Shown here: piece after piece, positions 6,798 to 11,437 of the stretch
How the letters are laid out: each line of letters opens with the position of its first letter
Position numbering within the stretch: position 1 is the first letter of the stretch
Origin: Candidatus Thorarchaeota archaeon
GTDB taxonomy: Archaea > Asgardarchaeota > Thorarchaeia > Thorarchaeales > Thorarchaeaceae
Reading direction: 5' to 3'
NCBI GenBank assembly: GCA_030642465.1
Contig: DAOWNS010000033.1
Span: 1 to 11,437 of the forward strand
Length of the DNA: 11,437 nt
Program-made: the position numbers and the translations under genes
The notes under the pieces: generated by a model
Told to the model about the DNA's origin: nothing
The model's database searches: none
The model's input: only the letters and a program-made list of their open reading frames with translations

Positions 6798-7739
6798 CTA
6801 CAGTCCAAAGGATGTTGTCCATACCCCAGCAGCGCCTGCTTGTTCCAAGCTCTTTGCAATCCTATCTCTGGAGGCTTCGTCCGGGGCTAGCGATATCATG
6901 TTGCCTCCTCGTCCCGTCCCAGTCATCTTGGAGCCCAGCGCTCCATTCTCTCTAGCAACTTTCGTTAGGGCATTCAGTTCCTCGCACGATACAGTGAGTT
7001 CCTGCAGCAGTTCGTGGTTTTTATTCATGAGCTTACCCACTTTCGAGAAATCCAGTTGAAGCAATGCATCACGACCTGAATGAACTAGGTTCTCATACTT
7101 TCGGGCGATTTTTTCGAACCATTCAGGATTCTCATCTTTCTTGGCTCTTACATCTCCTACTACCTCTATCGTACTCGCAGTGATACCAGTGGATGCAATC
7201 ACTAAATGTGCCAGTTTCTTCAGCTTGAGTTTTTCAAATGTAGGGGGCCCGCCATCGAGATTTCTGACATACCATACAAGGCCTCCAAAGGTCGAGGCTG
7301 TGTTATCAATCCCAGATGGTGTCCCGTGATAGCCCTTCTCCCCCTCGAATGCAGCCTCATTGATCTGATCATTGTTCAATTCAAGCGAGAATTCATCATC
7401 CAGAGATCGAGCTAGAGCGACACAGCTCGCTGCACTTGCTCCTATACCAGACGCGCAGACTAAGTCACCTCCCAACTCAATGTGAATTCCCGTTTCTGAC
7501 AAGTCCACATTGCAGTATCGTAGGACATTGCCAATCGAAATCTTTTGTTCATCGAGCTTCTTGGCCTTGTATCCAGGCATGGCTGGCCTCTGGTCTTCAA
7601 GGGTCCATCCCGCTTGGTCTATCTTGCTAACCTTCGCAATAGTTTCGGCAGCTATGCCTGCAGCAAGTGCAGGGAATCCATATACCACAAAATGCTCACC
7701 AAAAAGGATAGTCTTGCCTTTTCCGCGTCCTTGACCCAT
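6798..7739 (-). CDS. mvk: Mevalonate kinase (GHMP kinase family)
   Basis: A 313-residue GHMP kinase that phosphorylates mevalonate at C5 with ATP. Motif 1, GKGKTILFGEHFVVYG (6-21), holds the conserved Lys and the GEH box. Motif 2 is the phosphate-binding loop CASGIGASAA (95-104). Upstream of motif 3, EKGYHGTPSGIDN (134-146) carries the catalytic Asp145. Motif 3 is KMTGTGRGGN near residue 270. Length matches archaeal enzymes. It is the first gene of the minus-strand operon; the stop TAG (6798-6800) lies 14 nt before the UbiD-type gene. GAGTGAG precedes the ATG as a modest Shine-Dalgarno. In many archaea mvk lies just after rps2 on the same strand; here it is nearby but inverted. Confidence 0.94.
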   Translation of the reverse strand: MGQGRGKGKTILFGEHFVVYGFPALAAGIAAETIAKVSKIDQAGWTLEDQRPAMPGYKAKKLDEQKISIGNVLRYCNVDLSETGIHIELGGDLVCASGIGASAASCVALARSLDDEFSLELNNDQINEAAFEGEKGYHGTPSGIDNTASTFGGLVWYVRNLDGGPPTFEKLKLKKLAHLVIASTGITASTIEVVGDVRAKKDENPEWFEKIARKYENLVHSGRDALLQLDFSKVGKLMNKNHELLQELTVSCEELNALTKVARENGALGSKMTGTGRGGNMISLAPDEASRDRIAKSLEQAGAAGVWTTSFGL

Positions 7740-7775
7740 TCTCGCTCACTCAAGTTCAGGTTTGTGAAAGGGTTG

Positions 7776-7785
7776 TAGTTAATCG
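7776..7785 (-). promoter_or_regulatory. Possible TATA element of the mevalonate operon
   Basis: Read on the minus strand this is CGATTAACTA, the most AT-rich element upstream of the mevalonate kinase start (ATG at 7739). Its distance would give a short leader of about 10-15 nt. It is a weak match and no second element supports it. Confidence 0.25.
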
Positions 7786-7899
7786 TTGCGTTTGAGCTCC
7801 TCTTATGACATTGCCTTAGGTTGAGGAAGCCAACCCGCTGCGTAAGACTCTTGTTCGCTTCGCACAATGAACAACACATCAAATACTATCTGCGGGATA

Positions 7900-8868
7900 A
7901 TGATGAGAATCCTCGATCTCTTTGCTGGTGCGGGCGGTTTCTCTACCGGATTCGGTTCGTCATCTGCTCACTCGCACCTAGCAGTTGACAATAATCCTTT
8001 TCCTCTTGGCACATATGCGCTCAATAATCCCCATGCTAAAATCCTTCAGTGCGATATTGGCAAACTTCACTCATTGCAGATAGAGGTGGCTCTTGGAGGC
8101 GCCCCAGACATAATCCTTGCATCACCACCCTGTGAAGAATTCAGTTTAGCAAATCCAAAGAGCATTGAACTCGCAGCTGAGCGAATCTATGGCACAGGAA
8201 CTGCACGGTTGTTGTTGGATACAATCCGACTAATTGGAGACCTCTCTCCGGATGTCTTTGTGATAGAGAACGTGGCGGCGCTCCTTCGAGCAGGAGGAAG
8301 AGAAATAGCAATTCGAGAGTTTGAGCGTATCGGAATCTATGACATCCATTTCAATCTAATCCGCGCACATCAACACGGAAACCCCTCGAAACGTCTCAGA
8401 CTCTTCATGAGCAATATAAAAATGAAACTTCCAAGAAGATACTCTCCCACTGTCATGGACGCGATTGGTAATCTCCCTCCACTTGGACTCGATGCTCTTC
8501 TAAATCCCTCCAATGAGGTCCCTAACCACGTTTATCGTCCCGCCACTGAACGTAATCAGAAACTAATCAATAAAGCACGGTGGGGTTTCGGTGCGAAGCA
8601 GTTCAGGGGTCCAAAAGGCAGATCCATGCCCAACTGGGTACGACTTCACCCGAATCAATCAGCATCGTCTATAATTGGCCTATCTCGCTATATTCACCCA
8701 TACGAGGACCGACTGCTAACTGTGCGCGAGCACGCCCGATTGATGTCATATCCAGATAGCTTTGTCTTCACAGGGCCGATTAAGAGCCAATACAATCAAG
8801 TGGGGGAGAGTGTTCCACCTCTCATATCTAAACTGATAGCCAAGGAGGTTCAAACACATCTTGAATGA
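7900..8868 (+). CDS. DNA (cytosine-5) methyltransferase
   Basis: A C5-cytosine methyltransferase of about 322 residues using S-adenosylmethionine. Motifs in order: I, DLFAGAGGFS directly after the start; IV, SPPCEEFSLAN with the catalytic Cys; VI, ENV; VIII, HGNPSKRLRLF; IX, REHARLMSYPD; X, VGESVPPL. The variable region between VIII and IX is short, so target recognition is compact. The start is taken at ATG 7900 (ATGATG, after GGGATA) because the SAM motif then begins at the usual distance; ATG 7867 would add 11 residues. No restriction endonuclease is adjacent, so it looks like an orphan methyltransferase, though a partner could lie outside the window. It overlaps the next gene by 8 nt. The recognition sequence cannot be predicted. 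An RNA target is less likely given the DNA-type motif set. Confidence 0.92.
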   Translation: MMRILDLFAGAGGFSTGFGSSSAHSHLAVDNNPFPLGTYALNNPHAKILQCDIGKLHSLQIEVALGGAPDIILASPPCEEFSLANPKSIELAAERIYGTGTARLLLDTIRLIGDLSPDVFVIENVAALLRAGGREIAIREFERIGIYDIHFNLIRAHQHGNPSKRLRLFMSNIKMKLPRRYSPTVMDAIGNLPPLGLDALLNPSNEVPNHVYRPATERNQKLINKARWGFGAKQFRGPKGRSMPNWVRLHPNQSASSIIGLSRYIHPYEDRLLTVREHARLMSYPDSFVFTGPIKSQYNQVGESVPPLISKLIAKEVQTHLE

Positions 8869-9331
8869 TACTACAAAGAACGTGTATGTAGCACTACATA
8901 ACGTACATTCAGTTAGCAAGGTTGCCGAAACCGCTCAGGTCGTCTACGGGCTCGGTTTTTCTAACTTCATTGTTTCAAAAGCTGAAGGCTCAGCCGCTCA
9001 GACAGGGGTTCCGGACGCGAATCGGTTTGCAGTCAAGATGAAGAGCAGCTTCATGGTGATGCCAGATTTACGAGATGTGCTCGAAGTCCTCGGAGTTGAA
9101 ACCCCCCTGTTAGTCACATCCCCCGTTCTCACAAAAGAGAGAGTAAACTTTGACACACTTGCCAAGAGAATGAGATTAGGAGAGAGGATAGTGATAGTTC
9201 TATCTGGCAGCAACAGTTCATTCTCACGAAAAGAAATGGACATGGGTGAATGTGTGAGCCTTGAAGCCCGTGTCGACATCGGACCTGCAGGAACTGCAGC
9301 GGTAATCCTTCATAGAATCCTTAGTTCATGA
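8861..9331 (+). CDS. SPOUT-fold (SpoU methylase-like) protein of the COG4080 type
   Basis: A 156-residue archaeal protein. VYVALHNVHSVSKVAE at the N terminus, SKAEGSAAQTGVPDANRFA (39-57) and the C-terminal LSGSNSSFSRKEMDMGE (114-130) followed by DIGPAGTAAVILHRIL fit the archaeal COG4080 family, which has been labelled both RecB-family nuclease and SpoU-like rRNA methylase. The GS-rich loop and the DIGPxGTAA end resemble the knotted SAM-binding loops of SPOUT enzymes, so an RNA methyltransferase role is the more likely one, but the substrate is unknown. It starts at TTG 8861, overlapping the methyltransferase stop, with a strong AAGGAGG at 8842-8848 (12-nt spacing); GTG 8882 is an alternative. 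It is followed by a convergent tRNA gene. Confidence 0.75.
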   Translation: MNDTTKNVYVALHNVHSVSKVAETAQVVYGLGFSNFIVSKAEGSAAQTGVPDANRFAVKMKSSFMVMPDLRDVLEVLGVETPLLVTSPVLTKERVNFDTLAKRMRLGERIVIVLSGSNSSFSRKEMDMGECVSLEARVDIGPAGTAAVILHRILSS

Positions 9332-9342
9332 AGACGGCGATG

Positions 9343-9393
9343 TACTATGAGAATTGTTTCGGTCTAGAAGAAATCAGTCATAGAATCATAGTA
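9343..9393. repeat. 8-bp inverted repeat between the SPOUT gene and the tRNA
   Basis: TACTATGA (9343-9350) and TCATAGTA (9386-9393) are perfect inverted copies flanking a 35-nt loop. In addition TCATAGAATC occurs directly repeated at 9310-9319 and 9378-9387. The region lies between two convergent transcription units, so it could help end transcription, but the stem is short and the loop long. Confidence 0.25.
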
Positions 9394-9406
9394 GCAGAGA
9401 AAAATA
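9394..9406 (-). terminator. T-rich terminator after the tRNA gene
   Basis: Downstream of the tRNA 3' end, the minus strand reads TATTTTTCTCTGC. A run of five T just after the CCA is the usual termination signal for an archaeal tRNA transcript. Confidence 0.45.
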
Positions 9407-9514
9407 TGGTGGGCCGGAGGCGATTTGAACGCCCGATCCCTTGGATCCGAACCAAGAATCAATTTGGCAAGGCACTTTTGATGGCACCCTGTTACCAAGC
9501 TAGACCACCGACCC
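9407..9514 (-). tRNA. tRNA-Pro (anticodon CGG) with a D-loop intron; CCA encoded
   Basis: Read on the minus strand. The acceptor stem GGGTCGG (9514-9508) pairs with CCGGCCC (9417-9411), with discriminator A at 9410 and an encoded CCA at 9409-9407. The anticodon arm is CTTGG, loop TTCGGAT, CCAAG, giving anticodon CGG (9449-9447), which reads CCG codons for proline. The T arm is GGGCG, loop TTCAAAT, CGCCT. The variable loop is GGATC. The D arm only forms after removing 31 nt (9492-9462): GTCT, loop AGCTTGGTA, then TGAT, the common archaeal tRNA-Pro D arm. The mature length is 74 nt plus CCA. There is no intron at the canonical 37/38 site. A TATA box lies upstream. Standard tRNA finders may miss or mis-call this gene because of the intron position. 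Confidence 0.93.
9462..9492 (-). other. Non-canonical D-loop tRNA intron with bulge-helix-bulge
   Basis: The 31-nt intron lies between mature positions 21 and 22. The exon bases UUGG (9498-9495) pair with intron CCAA (9467-9464) to make the 4-bp central helix. Three-nt bulges flank it: UAA, cut after UA, and AUU, cut after AU. The inner stem CAGGGUGC (9491-9484) pairs over all 8 bp, with G-U wobbles, with GUGCCUUG (9475-9468), closing an 8-nt loop CAUCAAAA. Cutting at the standard bulge positions restores GGUA joined to UGAU, exactly the expected D arm. The intron pairs with the invariant G18-G19, so the precursor cannot make the D-loop/T-loop contact until it is spliced. Confidence 0.88.
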
Positions 9515-9531
9515 ATGTGCGAAATCAATCC

Positions 9532-9541
9532 TAAATATATG
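9532..9541 (-). promoter_or_regulatory. TATA box of the tRNA-Pro gene
   Basis: On the minus strand CATATATTTA lies about 18-27 nt before the mature tRNA 5' end, an appropriate place for TBP binding with transcription beginning close to the mature end. Confidence 0.6.
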
Positions 9542-9592
9542 TCATTTAATCATTTCGTCGGATATCAGCTGGAACACAGTCAACCGTACAAC

Positions 9593-9600
9593 ATAATAAA
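9593..9600 (+). promoter_or_regulatory. TATA-like element of the SWIM zinc-finger gene
   Basis: ATAATAAA sits about 30 nt before the ATG at 9629, so the transcript would be leaderless or nearly so. This agrees with the lack of a Shine-Dalgarno before that ATG. Confidence 0.45.
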
Positions 9601-9628
9601 GCGCCATATGAAAACATAGCCGAGAAAT

Positions 9629-10015
9629 ATGTCACTACCCCTTAGCGAAGTCAAAATGCTCTCTCGCAAGGACTTGACACAGAAGGATATAGAGTACTTT
9701 CGTGTCAAGTATGGCAAGAGGTTCGTGAGAGCATTACGTGCTGTTGAGGAAGGGAGAGTCAAGAAATACCACTTTCTCCCTAGCGACACCACTAAGTGGG
9801 TTGTGCAGGGCAATACTCGGGAGTACTTGGTAAGTCCTGAAGTTTTTTGTACATGTCGTTCATTCTATCAGTCAGTAGTTATTGCACGCGAAATCGACAT
9901 GTGCTATCACATGCTAGCCCAGAGAATCGCAGCACTTCGCGATCAGTACATGGCTATTGAGTCAAGTGATGCAGAGCGTAGACGACTCTATGCGCAGTGG
10001 CGCAAAGTAGGCTGA
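9629..10015 (+). CDS. Small SWIM zinc-finger protein
   Basis: A 128-residue basic protein. Its one recognisable domain is a SWIM-type zinc site, CxCx15CxH: Cys74 and Cys76 in VFCTCRSF and Cys92 and His94 in MCYHMLAQRIA. The preceding KWVVQGNTREYLVSP strands fit the usual SWIM lead-in. SWIM domains bind DNA or proteins; archaeal proteins of this size resemble COG5431 and, in eukaryotes, the SWS1/Shu2 subunit of the RAD51-associated Shu complex. That relation is inference from domain architecture. The N-terminal part (about 12-45) is helical, lysine- and arginine-rich. ATG 9629 is chosen with a TATA-like element about 30 nt upstream; ATG 9656 would drop nine residues. It stands alone, divergent from the tRNA and followed by a gene with its own promoter. 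Confidence 0.8.
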   Translation: MSLPLSEVKMLSRKDLTQKDIEYFRVKYGKRFVRALRAVEEGRVKKYHFLPSDTTKWVVQGNTREYLVSPEVFCTCRSFYQSVVIAREIDMCYHMLAQRIAALRDQYMAIESSDAERRRLYAQWRKVG

Positions 10016-10045
10016 TTCATCAGTCGTGCATTCTTTGATTTGAGG

Positions 10046-10058
10046 ATAACTTTAAAAC
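10046..10058 (+). promoter_or_regulatory. TATA box of the secreted-protein gene
   Basis: ATAACTTTAAAAC is a good TATA element, giving a predicted start of transcription near 10080 and a leader of about 25 nt. The T-rich stretch at 10030-10040 just before it may terminate the SWIM gene transcript. Confidence 0.5.
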
Positions 10059-10106
10059 TCAGACCAATTGTGGCACGCTAACTGAGCCAGAAGGTCGGAA
10101 GTGCAA

Positions 10107-11210
10107 ATGCCACGCTTCAATAATACCTCACGGGTTATCGTGACTGTAGTAGCCCTGATAATACTTCTGTCGTCTTTTCAACTCAATGTAAGAGCTCAAG
10201 TGCAGCTCGATCCAATTGTTGTTCTTTATGATGCTAACCATCTTCAGCAGATTGATCCGTTCGATGAGGAAGGGTTGAAGCTGATGTTTGACATGGTGAA
10301 TGATTCGTCACGATACATCGTAAGAATCAACGAGAATGATCCTCTGAACGCGTCGGTTCTGAATGATGTGGACATACTGATATTGTCTGATCCCGACACA
10401 TTCTCTGAGTTCACGCAAGAGGAATCTTCTGCCATCGCAGAGATGATGGCTAATGGCAGTTCGCTTTTTGCACTGGGGAATCCTACAATCCCACAAAATT
10501 CGACCTATTGGAGTTCCCCGCGGTTTCAGGATTTGGGTGAGAACGTCGCCCTGAATACACTCTTTGATCAAATCAACATGAGCGGAGTGAGGTTCAGTGT
10601 GAACTACACCACATACGATCAGATTTGGGGCGATACGCTGTTCGACTATGAGCATTCCCTGCACGAGAACAGCACGTGGGTACTACAACTCGATTCCAGT
10701 ACTTGGGATACGACGCATCCTATCTTCAAGGACATCAACGAGCTGTTCACAATGACTGCCACGCTTAAGCCCATTGATGCTGCAAGCGCTGTTGCTAGAG
10801 GATACGACTCCTCTTTTGCCCAGTTTAGAAGAGGCCCTAACAGTTGGGGCAATGTATCATTTCCGAATATGAGTCTGACAGAGTTTGAGGAGGCACCGCT
10901 TTCGTATTCAGCCATTAATGGTACGCTCCCCCCATGGCTTGCGGCCTTTGAGTATAGCGGAAGCAGGGTAATCGTTGTCGGGTCAACAATGATGTTCACA
11001 GGTTACACCCTTGACCTACCGGAGGCGCATTCCAAATGGGAATCGCAGTGGTTCTATCAGGGTGATAACGCAAGGCTCTTCATGAATATGCTCGATTGGC
11101 TTTCAGAGGGCTCTGCTGAGCCTCCCAGTGCAATAGTGCCTATGTTGACAGTTTCTGCTGTAATACTGCTTGTAGGTATTGCCTATTACCTCATCAAGAA
11201 GATGCGGTGA
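10107..11210 (+). CDS. Secreted, membrane-anchored protein with a DUF4350/GATase-like domain
   Basis: A 367-residue protein with a hydrophobic signal segment (about 9-28, ending VRAQ), a long extracytoplasmic domain, and one C-terminal transmembrane helix (about 343-363) followed by KKMR, so the C terminus should be inside. The first 100 residues of the ectodomain (VVLYDANH, then VDILILSDPD, then an EE helix and MANGSSLFALG) look like the alpha/beta opening of the DUF4350 or GATase-like domain found in many archaeal surface proteins and related to the GIFT domain of IFT52. There are ten or more N-x-S/T sequons, consistent with archaeal N-glycosylation. The function is unknown. ATG 10107 is preferred, with GGAAG just upstream; GTG 10101 adds two residues. 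It ends 4 nt from the convergent GTPase gene. Confidence 0.75.
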   Translation: MPRFNNTSRVIVTVVALIILLSSFQLNVRAQVQLDPIVVLYDANHLQQIDPFDEEGLKLMFDMVNDSSRYIVRINENDPLNASVLNDVDILILSDPDTFSEFTQEESSAIAEMMANGSSLFALGNPTIPQNSTYWSSPRFQDLGENVALNTLFDQINMSGVRFSVNYTTYDQIWGDTLFDYEHSLHENSTWVLQLDSSTWDTTHPIFKDINELFTMTATLKPIDAASAVARGYDSSFAQFRRGPNSWGNVSFPNMSLTEFEEAPLSYSAINGTLPPWLAAFEYSGSRVIVVGSTMMFTGYTLDLPEAHSKWESQWFYQGDNARLFMNMLDWLSEGSAEPPSAIVPMLTVSAVILLVGIAYYLIKKMR

Positions 11211-11214
11211 AACA

Positions 11215-11437
11215 TCACCATTCAGGCCTCTCCACGCCACGCTTGTCCAGATTCACTTCGATGGTTTCCTTAAGATGTGAGATGTTTACACGCTTAGACG
11301 CAGATATTGGCACAATCTGAGGCTCTGTGTCTGGCACAACCTCTCTAAGCTTCATCTTCAAATAATCGAGCTCGTAGGAAATCTTGCTTTTCTTGACCTT
11401 ATCGATTTTGTTCGCAGCCACAACTACACCTGAGGAA
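11215..11437 (-). CDS. engB: C-terminal fragment of an EngB-like GTP-binding protein
   Basis: Partial gene running off the right edge; its last 74 codons are visible. VVVAANKIDKVK carries the G4 NKxD motif and VPISASKRVNI the G5 SAxK motif; the sequence ends RGVERPEW. The spacing and the C-terminal helix after SASK match archaeal EngB/YihA-type GTPases of the TrmE-Era-EngA-EngB family, which act in ribosome assembly in bacteria. G1 to G3 lie outside the window, so the subfamily is not certain. The stop TGA is 4 nt from the convergent neighbour. Confidence 0.75.
   Translation of the reverse strand, partial: SSGVVVAANKIDKVKKSKISYELDYLKMKLREVVPDTEPQIVPISASKRVNISHLKETIEVNLDKRGVERPEW

Noticed and set aside
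6784..6822. Upstream ATG for the UbiD-type gene
   Set aside because: It overlaps the mevalonate kinase by 25 nt; ATG 6783 has GAGG at 8 nt and suits the family.
7900..9331. Restriction-modification or defence island
   Set aside because: Only the methyltransferase is present; no nuclease, helicase, integrase or transposase is found in the window.
9465..9490. Direct GTGCC repeats (GGTGCC then GTGCC) as a repeat element
   Set aside because: They are fully explained as the two strands of the tRNA intron inner stem, which pair through G-U wobbles.
9328..9534. Open frame on the + strand across the tRNA
   Set aside because: It is antisense to a well-supported tRNA gene and has no protein features.
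10308..10999. Two long minus-strand open frames inside the secreted-protein gene
   Set aside because: Both are antisense to a gene with signal peptide, sequons and a transmembrane helix, and have no family features.

Overview
This window is archaeal, most likely from an Asgard archaeon. The evidence is a single-unit RNA polymerase and ribosomal protein operon of archaeal type (RNAP subunits D and N, ribosomal proteins L18e, L13, S9 and S2), TATA-box promoters, an intron-bearing tRNA, and an archaeal-only mevalonate route. An Arf-like small GTPase carrying Arf-type motifs (GGQ and NKQDLPGS) points to the Asgard group. Moderate GC (about 47% by eye) would fit a Thorarchaeia-like lineage, but I cannot verify this without a search.

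Layout. Positions 1-98 (-) hold the N-terminal fragment of a probable iron-containing dehydrogenase or glycerol-1-phosphate dehydrogenase. Positions 294-791 (+) encode the Arf-like GTPase. A TATA box near 854 and a leader with a 7-bp hairpin precede the + strand operon rpoD - rpl18e - rpl13 - rps9 - rpoN - rps2 (986-3885), with gaps of 1-12 nt or short overlaps and Shine-Dalgarno sites of GAGGTGA type. Only 8 nt away, and convergent, lies a four-gene minus-strand operon (7739 down to 3894): mevalonate kinase, a UbiD-family decarboxylase, and the large and small AcnX subunits. This set matches the modified archaeal mevalonate pathway: mevalonate to mevalonate 5-phosphate, to trans-anhydromevalonate 5-phosphate, to isopentenyl phosphate.

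Divergent from mevalonate kinase is a DNA cytosine-5 methyltransferase overlapping a small SPOUT-fold (COG4080-type) protein (7900-9331, +). Next, on the minus strand, is tRNA-Pro(CGG) (9407-9514). It is interrupted in the D-loop by a 31-nt intron with a textbook bulge-helix-bulge structure, which is the most unusual item here. Divergent from it is a 128-residue SWIM zinc-finger protein (9629-10015), followed by a secreted, heavily sequon-decorated, membrane-anchored protein (10107-11210). The window ends inside an EngB-like GTPase (- strand).

How the genes relate: the left half is information processing (transcription and translation), the centre makes the isoprenoid precursor for membrane lipids, and the edge gene at 1-98 may also be in lipid backbone synthesis. 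The right half is accessory: DNA and RNA modification, a putative recombination-associated zinc finger and a surface protein. No CRISPR array, transposase or integrase was seen.
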